This document shows positions 38,528-48,699 of a DNA stretch of 64,000 nucleotides, in pieces. The stretch is from Adiantum capillus-veneris. Its lineage: Eukaryota > Streptophyta > Polypodiopsida > Polypodiales > Pteridaceae. The translations under genes and the position numbers were made by a program. Below the pieces are notes generated by a model. It saw only the letters and a list, made by a program, of their open reading frames with translations. It did not search any database and had not been told where the DNA came from. The DNA is taken from NCBI GenBank assembly GCA_014529385.2, contig CM043959.1, positions 56,019,253-56,083,252 on the forward strand, in the 5' to 3' direction. How positions within the stretch are numbered: the first letter of the stretch is position 1; every line of letters starts with the position of its first letter.

Positions 38528-38543
38528 TCGCTCTGATACCAAT
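38528..38543 (-). promoter_or_regulatory. Copia primer-binding site, initiator tRNA-Met type
   Basis: The minus strand reads TTGGTATCAGAGCGAG just inside the 5' LTR. TGGTATCAGAGC is the standard complement of the plant tRNA-iMet 3' end. Confidence 0.93.
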
Positions 38544-38820
38544 TGTTGAAGATGATGAAACAGGAAACAGAAGGAAGACAGCAACTCAGAGCAGGAAGAA
38601 GATGGAGAAGGAGAAGACACAGAGCTTGCGTACGAGATCTCTATAGTCTATCTCTCTGTATTGGAATAATAGTGTATACAAACTCAGAGCTACAAAGCTT
38701 ATATGAAACCCTAAGAGATAAGGTGTCCTTTCACACCAGATGTCTAGGGGGAAAAACCCAGTGGGAGAAAAGTGCCCCTGGTGAAGCGCGTATACACACT
38801 AACACTACTACATGTCTACA
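38544..38820 (-). repeat. Copia 5' LTR (right in window)
   Basis: 277 bp, same as 33655-33931 except four substitutions (one near each of positions +49, +96, +121 and +199). Followed by TTTGT. Confidence 0.97.
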
Positions 38821-38825
38821 TTTGT

Positions 38826-39750
38826 ATGGTGATTTTTGTATTTAATTTTAGTTTATTTTGTTAATTTTTGTATATATTTTACTATATTGGAGTGTGGTTT
38901 TCTCAATTTTTGTTTTTTTAAGATTTTTTTTTTGTTTTTTGGTGTGTTTTTTTGGTATTTTGTGTATTTATTATATTTATTTGTGTTTTTTTATTATTTT
39001 TGTATGTTTTTATTATTTTGTGTGTTTTTTTGACACCACCTTCCCCGCCGATCGCTGTGCTTCCCCGATCGCTGTGCTTCCTTCCCCGTCGATCGTTGTC
39101 CCTTCCCCCTCATCCGCGCTGCTGGTTCCGCCGATCGCGCTGCACACTCTCACGCTGGCTCTAGCATGCATGTAAATATACAACACACAAACACACAACA
39201 CACACACACACACTCACACTCTCTACTGCTATGCGCCGAAACACACATACTCTCTCTCCCGCTGGCGTCGCCTTCAAACGGGCACACACACACACCAGGC
39301 CTGGGACCCGTGCCTTGATGGCTATTCACAACAGCTGGTAGCACATAACACACCTGATTTTTAGCAGCCAAGTGCAGGCGAGTGGGTCCGGCGTTGCCAA
39401 GTGCCGCCCTGTGGTGACTTACCTGTCCGCCTTGTCGTGAGATACCCGTTGTCTCTAGGGTTGCATCATGACATGCGCCCACGGAGTCCACACACACACA
39501 CACACCCGTTCACCCTACTGGCATGCGCTACTCGACAACACACCCACACACGCTTGCACCCTCTGCCCAGCTACCTACGTGCCTCAACACTCAGAGCAGG
39601 ACCTGCTCAGCCTTGTCGCCTTGACCTCGCCTGACCCACCTAAGCCCACGTCGCCCGCCTTCCCCGTTGCTCCCCTCGCACACTGCCAAACTCACTTTGT
39701 CACCTAGTGTCGGCTCAGATTTGGTGAGGTCCACCATCTTATTCACACCA
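38826..39750. other. Continuation of the plus-strand element leader, then CA-rich sequence
   Basis: T-rich to 39.03 kb, matching the composition before the copia insertion. Then a GC-rich stretch repeats CTTCCCCGATCGCTGTG-like units (39.04-39.12 kb). Then several short CA tracts (39.18-39.22, 39.28, 39.49 kb). No credible gene. Confidence 0.4.
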
Positions 39751-40519
39751 ACTACATACGGGAGCTAGACCTGCACCTACACCTAGTGATGACGTGGTAA
39801 GAACATCTGGGCAAAAGCAGCTACAATGACTCGTAGTGGCCATAAGGAAGCCAGAGATTGAGCACTGCCAGGCGACTTACCATGCACGTCATCAAAAGAG
39901 CAAACCTTGAAGCCAATTGCATCTTAAAAGTGCAAATAGTTGAAGGATTGATCGAATGTTCACATAGGCAATTGAAGATAAATAATTGAGTGTTCCAGGG
40001 AAAAGAATGACAGTGTGGCCTTTAAGGCGTGAAAACAAAGGTGACTGCAATTTCCACTCACAATTGGGTTTAGATTCTTTAAAAATTCTGAGAACTGGGC
40101 AGTGTCCTAAACACACAATTAAACGAGAATTGACGAACAATTTATCCACAACGCAAAATAGTGTAAATCATTGCCGAACGCACACATCTTTAGTAGACTG
40201 CACTATTTGCAAGTCGTTATATCTGAATTTGGTTGAGCACCATAATTCATGGTAAAAACTGGACTTAAAACTGTATCAAGTTGTTGACATATACACTTCG
40301 GAAGTCGGATGACCTATGGTCACCTGCGTGGTGGTTTAATTCAAATTAAACGCCATAAAAGTGTGCGATCAACAGGCAAACTGAGATAGTTTTAGTTCAG
40401 GTCAAAAGTGCTTTGCTAATCCAATGATCTCCAAATTGGACCAAAATTGACTGGCAGGCTTATAAGATGCTATGAAACACTATGGTATTGTCAAATGTTG
40501 GTCTAGGGTATCATGCAGG

Positions 40520-42500
40520 AGACATCCTACGGGTAGGATGTCTCTTTGCTCAGAATTGAATAAAATTTGAACCCTAGATTCCCCTTGAGTCAAGCAACCC
40601 AATGCTATGCTCAGATTTGAATTTGGATGCCAAAAGGTCAAGATTTGGGCTGCATAAGCTTCTGGTGCACTCAGAGGGTAGGATGTCTTCTATTAGGAGC
40701 AAATGATGTCCAAATGACTTGAAACTTGATGGCTAAGCTTAATAGGACATGATAAACAATTGTATGAGGTCAAAATCTCCCCAGAAGTTCATTTAGCACC
40801 TGGAGACATCCTACGGGTAGGATGTCTGTTTGCTTACATTTGGCCAAAATTTCAACCACAGGTGCCCCTGGAGTCTAACAACACACTGGTATGCTCAAAA
40901 TTTCAATTGGACCTAAAAATGACCTTGAGACATCCTACGGGTAGGATGTCTTTTTGCTCAGATTTAGCCCAAAATTGAATCCAAGGTTCCCCTTGATGTG
41001 CTAAACACACAGCTATTCTCACTTTTTGATTCTGACACTTGTAGACTGGTCAAACGATCAAGTATCTGTTTCAGAAGCCAGATGTCTGATCTGTTGAATT
41101 TTCAAGTCAAATCAACTCCAAATTGGACCAAACTTGACTAGCGGGCTTATATAAGGCTATACAACACTATGGTATGGTCATAGTAGGGTTTTGGCCTCAA
41201 AATCATGCAAGAGACATCCCACGCGTAGGATGTCTATTTGCTGAGAATTGGCCCAAATGTGATCTTAAGACTCTCCTTGTGTCCAGCAACCCAATGGTAT
41301 GCTCAGATTTTCATTTGGACCTAAGAATCACCTTGACACATCCTACAGGGGATGTCTTTTTGCTTAGAATGACTTGAAATTTTCACCCCAGCTTCTCCTT
41401 GTTGTGCTGATCACAGTGGTGTGCTCACATGTTGGTTCGGAGTCCTAAATCAAGCTGGAGACATCCTACGCGTAGGATGTCTTTTTGCTCCATTTCAGCT
41501 CAAACTTGCACTGTAGCTTCCCCTTGATGTGCTAAACTCACAACTATTTTTACTTTTTGATTCTGACACTTGTAGGCTAGTCAAATGATCAAGAATCTGT
41601 TTCAGACGCCAGATGTCCGATCTGGTGAATTCCCAAGTCAAATCAACTCCAAATTGGACCAAATTTGCCTAGGAGGCTTATCTAAGGCTATATGATAGCA
41701 TGGTATGGTCACAGTAGAATTTTGGTCTCAGAATCATGCAGTAGACATCCTATGCGTAGGATGTCTTTTTGCTCAGAATGAACACAAACTTGGACCACAG
41801 ATTCCCCTAGTCTTCAGCAACCCATTGGTATGCTTAGATTTGAGTTTGGATGCCAAAAGACCCCAAAACTAGCTGTTCTTGCCTTTTGTCCTTCCAAAAA
41901 CGCTAAATTCTGTTTAATCTTCACTTTCACTGACCCAAATGAGATGAAATTTATCACATGCACTCAATACAACATTTAGAGCATGCCTATGGAGTCATCC
42001 TATGGTTTGGTCTCAAAATTAGGCCTTGGACACAATTTGGGTAGGATGTCTGGCAATTCTCGTCTTTTGGCTTTAATCTGTCAAAATTTGGTCAAATTTC
42101 AACTTTCCAGGTGAAAATAGGGTAGAACCTACCTTCTAAACACACTGGTAACCTCAGATTTTCAAAAAAATGCCCAGATCACCTTGTAGACATCCTACGT
42201 GTAGGATGTCTACTGCTTATGTTTTCAAACTGAAGTGTCCCTGATGCTTCCTTATGCTCTCAACAAGTGCAAGTATGCTTCACAATTGAAAAACATGCAA
42301 AAATCACTCAATTTAAACCTTTTATGAAATTTTACGTTTTCTGACCTCGCCTTTTGGCTTTTGGTCAACAAAAATAGGAAAAAACACTCAAGTCAATATG
42401 TTACTAAGGTAAAACCTACCCTCTGAACCCACTGGTAACCTCAGTTTCCTCAAATTCCCTGCCAAAAGTTCCTTGGAGACATCCTACGCGTAGGATGTCT
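40520..42500. repeat. Periodic hairpin array, palindrome CATCCTACGCGTAGGATG
   Basis: Near-perfect palindromes AGACATCCTACSSGTAGG...ATGTCT lie at about 40520, 40804, 40928, 41212, 41459, 41743, 42188 and 42477, with a degenerate one at about 41335. Spacing alternates around 124 and 284 bp. The text between is also repeated (AACTCCAAATTGGACCAAA, CCCAATGGTATGCTCAGATT, TTTTTGCTCAGAAT). The array lies downstream of the minus-strand primer-binding site at 43024, in the leader position of a minus-strand LTR element. No ORF crosses it. The central ACGCGT or ACGGGT varies while the arms are kept, suggesting folding is constrained. Confidence 0.85.
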
Positions 42501-43023
42501 ACTATCTTAAAATGCAAATTTTTTCTGGCAATAGTACTCCCTATGCTCTGTAGAGCTCTCAGCAATAATCACAGAAACTTTTGGACTTCAAATCAGCTTC
42601 CAAACACAATTTACCGTCTTTCCTACTCAGCATTTTCCACTTCTCTGATGAGCCTAATAGCAAATAAGACATGCATAAAGTACTAGATCAGCAATCAAGA
42701 TAACCTACTTACCCTACTCCTACTCATCATGTGAGATGGAGATTTTGATGTCTTGGTTGCTTCCTGGCCTCACACGGACTCTCAAGTCAACCTACCGCCA
42801 CATCTACCACTCCAACTCCTACTCTCTACACCACAACTCAACTAATACCTAAAACTACCTAAGTTGAAGGATCTACGCCAGACACTCGCTCCCTAGACTC
42901 CCTCTAAGACCTAGAGAGTCCTCCACCCTCTGCTCCTATCTAAAAGAATGAATATACTCTGGAAAGCCAGAGGGACCTCTATCCTCAAGGACTAGTCTCG
43001 GTCACCTACTTAGGACCCTCATT
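42501..43023 (-). other. Leader segment next to the primer-binding site
   Basis: C/T- and A-rich noncoding text (TACCTACTTACCCTACTCCT, ACTCCTACTCTCTACACC) between the hairpin array and the primer-binding site. No gene. Confidence 0.4.
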
Positions 43024-43041
43024 CCTCGGCAGCGACGCCAA
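43024..43041 (-). promoter_or_regulatory. Primer-binding site, tRNA-Asp type
   Basis: The minus strand reads TTGGCGTCGCTGCCGAGG. It is preceded on that strand by an LTR-like end ...CCAACA, exactly as at 32090. This marks the 5' end of a minus-strand element whose coding part is absent. Confidence 0.7.
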
Positions 43042-43900
43042 TGTTGGCGAATACGTCGCGACGGACGTCAGCATAGCGAGAACTCACCTAACATATAATG
43101 TCAACTGAGGATAGAGCTCAACCTGGAGGTGCGTGGAAGCAAGCAAAGGGTGTCAACCTCTACTCGACCGACTAATGACTACTTCCTACAGAGATATCAA
43201 ATCTACATGCCATCGGTTCTGTGAACGTGATAGTCTCCTATGATGCTATCGCAAGCCAAAAGCCCATTAAACATTCTGGAAACGTTACGAAACATGAGGG
43301 ATATCCTATCAACACCAATAGGCCACTCCCCCTAAGGTCCGTGACCCAAAACCCTATCCAAAAACACCGTGTGTAGAATCGCGTAGGATGTCTGAGAGGT
43401 TTTTGTAGGCCGAAGTTTCCAAAAACTTAGATGCCTAATGCGTAGCTCTACTCGCTCTGATCGCGTGGATATGCTGAAATGCAAAAACGGACAACGTTTA
43501 CTCACCGAATCTCCAAAAGTAGCTCGCGGGTGAATCTGCCAAAACACAGACGAACGCACGTGATGTAAGCATCAACGTGTAGCTCTCCTTGTGGGCAACA
43601 CGCTAATGCTCTCTGTTTGCAATTCCGACCACCATAGATCTTGTAGCACACACACACACTCTCTCACTCTCTCACAGTCTCCCAGTCGACGCAAAAGATA
43701 AGATCATTAGAAGTCCCTTACGAAGCTTTAGGTTTTGGTTTATATACTAAACCTTAGAAAACCTAATGTTTGGCCAAAATGACCTGATTTGTCCCTAGGC
43801 TTCTATAGAGCTTAATTACCACACCGTGAGCTGGCTTTGCTCATCCAAATACAATCGCCGACTTAAAATATGAAGTTCCTGTAAACATTACAAAAGTGGC
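43042..43900 (-). repeat. LTR of the minus-strand element (outer end uncertain)
   Basis: Starts TGTTGGCGAATACG in plus orientation, directly next to the primer-binding site. A minus-strand TATATAAA lies at 43739-43746 in GTATATAAACC. The distal LTR end was not identified. Confidence 0.55.
43739..43746 (-). promoter_or_regulatory. TATA box of the minus-strand LTR
   Basis: TATATAAA on the minus strand, about 700 bp upstream of the primer-binding site. Position and sequence suit an LTR promoter. Confidence 0.5.
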
Positions 43901-45038
43901 CCTAATGGCTCAAAATGATAATAACGGGATATTCGATGATGTCCATGAGCTTGTATCTTCACATTACACCATCCATCTTCATCTTCATCACTTCATCAGC
44001 ATCTTCATATGGGATCTTTTGATAATCTTTGAGGAATCCTCATGGAATCTTTGTGGAAGTGTTGTTGAAAGGTTGGCCTGTCAACATACACCTGCTAGCA
44101 AATTTATCCTTCTCTGTGCCATCTTCCATGGTTGACTAGCTTTGGATGCACCAACAAGGTAGCAACCAATAGAAGGCGCATAAGAGAGAAAAATGCTTGC
44201 ATTGACAAGATCGAACCTTACATGAAGTTGGTTGAGAAGCGAGAATCTTCTTAGCACGTCTTGGCACCTCCACTTGATATCAAAAGCGATGGATTTCATG
44301 CAGAGCGTCATGCGAGGTTGCCGCCACATCATCATTGGGGTTCACACGCCTTCTCAGGGAGACATGACAACAAAAAAAGGCCAAGAGCTTAAAAATAGGA
44401 GTCTAAGTGGGAAAGGAAGGAAAGTTGTTGAAAAATCGAAGAGAGGAGAAGGAGGAGAGAGGAGTTAGGGTGGAAGCAGGGGGAATAGGAGGAGAAAGGG
44501 AAGGAGGCTAAGGCAGATAAGATCTCTCTCCTTCTCTTGACTAAGCTTAGGAAGATCAACCTCCCTCTCTCGACTAAGTTCTCTCTCTTGACGACCATTG
44601 AAGGAAGCCAGAGCAACGTGGTTGACAACCAGAGAAAAATTTTTAAGACTCTTTGTTAGCAATCAAAGATGAAGAGCAGAAGAGTGCCCTTGGCAATCAG
44701 GGAGAGCTCTCTTGACAATCAGAAAAGGAAGTTTGGAGACTTCTTGAAGGCAAACAAAGCTCTTGAGGACAATTGAAGCGGGAAGAACAAAACAGAGGGA
44801 ATCGCCATCACCATCACCATCTTCAACTTAAGTTTTGTTAATCTTGATGATAAGTTTTGGTGCCGTTAACAGCTCCTTGAGTCTTTGTGAGGAGCTAAAA
44901 CTCCTTAGTTTTTAGTTAATCCAAGTGACGACATTGTTAACGACCCACCTTGGCTATTGATGATTAAGTTGTACTCAAAGCTTTATCGAAGGTTTATTGA
45001 TGATTACGGTGATTTTCAAAGTTATCTGTGTTTGCTAT

Positions 45039-45049
<11 letters not shown>
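43901..45049. other. No gene recognised
   Basis: Purine- and pyrimidine-rich stretches (GGAGAAGGAGGAGAGAGGAG around 44.45 kb, CATCACCATCACCATC at 44.8 kb). The open frames have no recognised similarity. Confidence 0.3.

Positions 45050-45082
<33 letters not shown>
45050..45082. repeat. (CT)n microsatellite
   Basis: About 33 bases of CT. Confidence 0.95.
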
Positions 45083-45086
<4 letters not shown>

Positions 45087-45159
45087 CCAAAGATGTCTTG
45101 CACCTTCCTGGCTCACATTTCAAGCACATATCCCTTGACACCGAGGGGATTTAGCTTTC

Positions 45160-45660
45160 AAAAATACCTATAGCACGTGTATTCAAGAGGTATTTATAAA
45201 ACCCCTTGATACACACACTTCATCATGAATCAAAAGCCCCCTCTTCCTTCATAGATGTGTAACTTTTGGTCAATTTCCAAGCAAAATGAGTAGTTGTGCA
45301 GGTTTGATACAAAGGGTGGCTTTATGCACAATCTTGATGTCCAAACACATATACACTTCACCAATGACGTGTAATCTTCTAGCACAATATATACGATGAG
45401 ACATCCAATTACCTTGACATAAGCAAGAGATATATGTCTTGAGGAGAGAGACTCAAAATCCCGGGGCAGTCACTTATCAAAAGACCCCTATATCACGTGT
45501 GTTCAAGAGGTAATTAATAATACCCCAATATACATACTATACTTACACTGTGAGCCTATTTAAAAAACCCCCACCCCCCTCTGTATGTATACATTTTTAT
45601 ACATTTTGGTCTTTTAATAATCCTCTCCGGTTAACTCACGTGATATCATACACATTCTAA
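45160..45660. repeat. Direct repeat with CACGTG-like boxes and TATA-like sequence
   Basis: ACCTATAGCACGTGTATTCAAGAGGTATTTATAAAACCCC (45164-45203, given here as two joined parts: CTATAGCACGTG and TTCAAGAGGTATTTATAAAA) recurs as CTATATCACGTG and TTCAAGAGGTAATTAATAAT at 45487-45520. A further CTCACGTGAT lies near 45638. It looks like LTR promoter text with G-box-like motifs; orientation and extent are unclear. Confidence 0.4.
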
Positions 45661-45774
45661 AAAGTGACCGCCCCAGGCTCAAAATGAACTCTAACTAGAG
45701 TTTCTAGTGGGGGTTATAAGACCAGAGATGTCCTAGCAGGAGACACAGGAAGAGTAGTAAGGATGGTTGCAGAA

Positions 45775-46140
45775 ACATGATGAATGTGACCATCTCAGGT
45801 AACTAAGTGTGTTTCCAAAAAGTATAATGCATATGGAGATCCATATGCTCATGTTTCACTCTTCAAACAAGTTTTGAGAGATAAACTTGCTACGTATTTT
45901 CATGCTCAGTAGGAAGTATTTGGGTGGACATTGGAAGGATCAGCCTTGACATGGTTCAAACCTTTGAATAGAGGAGGTTTTCCAAACATAGAGTAAATTT
46001 TACAAGAGTTTGTTGAAGAGTTCACTAAAAGTGGAATCAAATATAATATTGTGTCCCCAATCTATGCTTTCAAGAAAAAAGAGAATGAGAAAGTGAAGGA
46101 GGCTTTGTTTCACTTCAAACAATCTACTAGCATAAGAAAT
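45775..46140 (+). pseudogene. Ty3/gypsy gag fragment on the plus strand
   Basis: Reads DPYAHVSLFKQVLRDKLATY, then EVFGWTLEGSALTWFKPLNR, FVEEFTKSGIKY, FKKKENEKVKEALFHFKQ, with two in-frame stops. This is the core Retrotrans_gag pattern (ALTWF, then KKENEKVKEALFHFKQ). It runs opposite to, and abuts, the minus-strand RT/RNase H at about 46.14 kb, so the two belong to different insertions or an inverted rearrangement. Confidence 0.65.
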
Positions 46141-46144
46141 GGGA

Positions 46145-47452
46145 AAATCAAATTTTTCATCTCCTATTTGAGCTAATATACACCCAATGGAAAAATTGGA
46201 AGCATCAACATTTATATGAAATATCTTATTCCAATCTGGTGCTTTTCAATATTGGGACTAAAGTGAGAGCTTGTTTAAGCTTCATGAAGGATTCTTTACC
46301 CTCATTAGTCCATACAAAGAGTGTAATCAGGCCATGGGTTTTGCTATTATAGCATACATGTAAATGAATCGTCTATAATATCCACAATGTCCCATGAAAG
46401 ATTGAACCCCTTTGATTGTTTTCGGTCTAGGTAATTCAACAATAACATGAATTTTATACATATCGATTGCTATGCCATTTTTAGACACTATATGTCCAAG
46501 AATGTTTCCTTGTCTACCCATAAAGGTGCACTTTTTAGGATTTAAGCAAATCCTATAGTCTTCATATACCTTTTTGAGATGTTCAAAATGATTAGCTCGG
46601 ATTGATAAATGTACACATAAATCATCCATATATACTTATAAGAAATTCCTAAGTTATTCTTTGAAAGAATGGCTCATCACTCTTTGAAAGGTGGCAGGAG
46701 CATTAGTTAACCCAAAAGGCATAACCCTATAGGCAAAAACATCCCACTCACTTGCAAAGGCAGTTTTATGTTGATCTTTGGAATCAAACCAATTGTTGAT
46801 TGTATTGTGAAAAGTCGTCCAACAAGCTATAAGATTCTATTCCTGAAACTCATTCTAAAATATGATCGGTGATTGGAAGAGGGTAGTTATCTCTAATGGT
46901 GAGTGTGTTCATTTTTTTGAGATTGACACGCACCCTTAATTTTCCATTGTTCTTGGGTACCACCACAATTGGAGACACCCAATCTATGTGTTCAATTTCA
47001 TAAATGAATTCGGATTCCTTTTCTATCTCTTCTTTGATCTTTTTGGAAAATGTTTCATTATAAGTATATGGCCTTTGTCTACTTGGTTTTGCATCATCTC
47101 TCATAGGTATGGTATGTTGACAGATTTTTGGATCAACACCCTTGATATCTTTATAAGACCAAGTAAAGATATCTCGGTATTCTTTCAGTAAGATTATCAA
47201 AATCTCTTCTTCTCCTTCAGTCAAGCCGTTTGCAATGTAGGCAGATCTGGGCTCTTCTTCTAGTTCGACTAAATTTATTTTCTTGGCATTTTTAGGTCCT
47301 TCATATGAGGGACAATGTTTTCTTAATTCCCTTATAGGTTGTTTGACTATGATGATGTTTTGGTCTTGGAGAGTATATTTCTTGTAATGGGATGGAACAC
47401 TCATTACATTTCTACCCTCTTCCTTGGTTGTTTCCATTTCAGTGGTATACAA
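46145..47452 (-). pseudogene. Ty3/gypsy reverse transcriptase and RNase H start
   Basis: The open stretch 47452-46850 holds the pre-RT linker (ELRKHCPSYEGPKNAKKINL), the EYRDIFTWSYKDIKG segment and the RT start DWVSPIVVVPKNNGKLRVRV. A short broken part (46850-46630) corresponds to the fingers/palm. The stretch 46629-46327 starts MDDLCVHLS, the end of the YxDD catalytic motif, and continues CLNPKKCTFMGRQGNILGHI and HCGYYRRFIYMYA. Toward 46145 VDASNFSIGCILAQ marks RNase H. Frameshifts and stops occur between these parts. Integrase is absent. Confidence 0.85.
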
Positions 47453-48245
47453 TCCTTTAGAGTTTTCTTCAACTCTTGATATTTTCTCTTTCGTTCAAAT
47501 CGTGTCATGGGTGATTCATCATCCTAATGCTTAGGTTTTGATTGGGTTTAATTTCTCATTTTCCTTGATGTTTTTGATGTCCCTTTTTTGTTGTCTGAAG
47601 GATATCTACCCGTGATTTTGTTTTTGACACAATCATGTGCATCTATCTGCATCAAAAACTGTTCTCTACTAGAAACTGACAACATAGGTCTAGATTTCAA
47701 GTTTTTTGTTTCACTTTTCCTTCTATGCCATTTCTGTCTTCTTGGTTTTTGGTTTGAAAAGTCAAAAAACTTTTCCTCTCCTCATTCTAGGAGTAGTTGG
47801 GCTCTCACATGTTCTTTTTTTGACATGGAATAGTTTCTTGGGTTTTTCCTTCTCCCCATTCGTATTATTCTCCAATGTTGTTCATAGGGATGGATCTAGT
47901 CTCCTTGTTATCCAATTCATGTTTCAATTTACCCAAATTTTTTGCGATAAGCTCTATTATCCCCACATTCTCTTCCATAAATATGGTATTCTTTTTAGTA
48001 GTTCTCCCAAGGTAAGAGTACATTGAATGGGTGTTGACATGATTGAATGGATGTTCTCTACCTCTAGGGTGTGTTGTGGTTCTGCACCCTCCGGATTTAT
48101 CTTTGTTGTCTCCTAAGTAAGAGGGTAGTGTTTTTAGAGTCAATGGTTAGACATTCCCAATGATTTAGAGCCACAATCCCCATAAAAGGATTCTATATCA
48201 TTGTATATATCAGGAGGTAAATTGTCTAACCAAACTTTCTCTATA
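47453..48245 (-). other. Gypsy gag-pol linker, decayed
   Basis: Between the gag-side ORFs and RT. A short minus frame at 48143-47865 has no recognised domain, and no protease motif could be seen. Interrupted upstream by the 48246-48699 hairpin. Confidence 0.3.
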
Positions 48246-48699
48246 CATTAGGAAAAATTTGGACTCACAAAGGGGCCCTTTAAGGAGTTTGACTTTACCT
48301 CTCTCTACCAAAACGGGCACATGGATAAAGTTTTGCAAACAAACTCCAAAGTTGGCGGAGGTTTGACAGTTAGAATGTCCTCTTCAAGATCTATCTACTG
48401 ATATATAGCACGCCATGAGATTCCTCATATTTTAGAAGATTCTTTTTTTGATTCACCTATGATGTGACAACTCTGTCGGAATCTAAGTGAATCAAAAAAA
48501 GAATCTTCCAAAATATGAGGAATCTCATGGCGTGCTATTAGTATCAGTAGATAGAGCTTGAAGAGGACATTCTAACTGTCAAACCTCTGCCAACTGTGGA
48601 GTTTGTTCGCAAAAATTTATCCATGCGCCCGTTTTGGTAGAGAGAGGTAAAGTCAAACTCCTTAAAGGGCCTCTTTGTGAGTCCAAATTTTGCCTAATG
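48246..48699. repeat. Long hairpin: inverted repeat with about 205-bp arms
   Basis: The left arm starts CATTAGGAAAAATTTGGACT and the right arm ends AGTCCAAATTTTGCCTAATG. The arms are about 95% identical by eye over about 200 bases, including TTAAGGAGTTTGACTTTACC and TTCCTCATATTTTAGAAGAT. The loop is only about 30-40 bases (around 48456-48490). It resembles a foldback or MITE-type element. Related text occurs at 20.69-21.1 kb. No clear target duplication was found. Confidence 0.85.

Larger units (their letters stand above)
33655..38820 (-). mobile_element. Ty1/copia LTR retrotransposon, recent insertion
   Basis: A 5,166 bp element with 277-bp LTRs at both ends (33655-33931 and 38544-38820), each TG...CA, differing at four positions by my alignment (about 1.4%). 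The 5-bp target duplication TTTGT is at 33650-33654 and 38821-38825. On the minus strand the order is 5' LTR (38820-38544), primer-binding site, gag, protease, integrase, RT, RNase H, polypurine tract, 3' LTR. The protease-integrase-RT-RNase H order is diagnostic of Ty1/copia. The coding region has several frameshifts and stops, so this copy is not autonomous. It sits in the T-rich leader of the older plus-strand element. Confidence 0.97.

Noticed and set aside
38420-38620. Coding role for ORFs spanning the copia LTRs (33552-33956, 38543-38845)
   Set aside because: Both are the same LTR read on the non-element strand.
40520-42500. CRISPR array
   Set aside because: The regular spacing and palindromes look superficially similar, but units are 124-284 bp, the spacers are themselves repeated, and this is plant nuclear DNA.
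43896-44335. ORFs around 43.9-44.3 kb as host genes
   Set aside because: Short, without recognisable domains, and adjacent to an LTR; no support from splice sites or homology.
44956-45154. Small protein ORF across the 45.05 kb CT tract
   Set aside because: Mostly Ser-Leu from the microsatellite.
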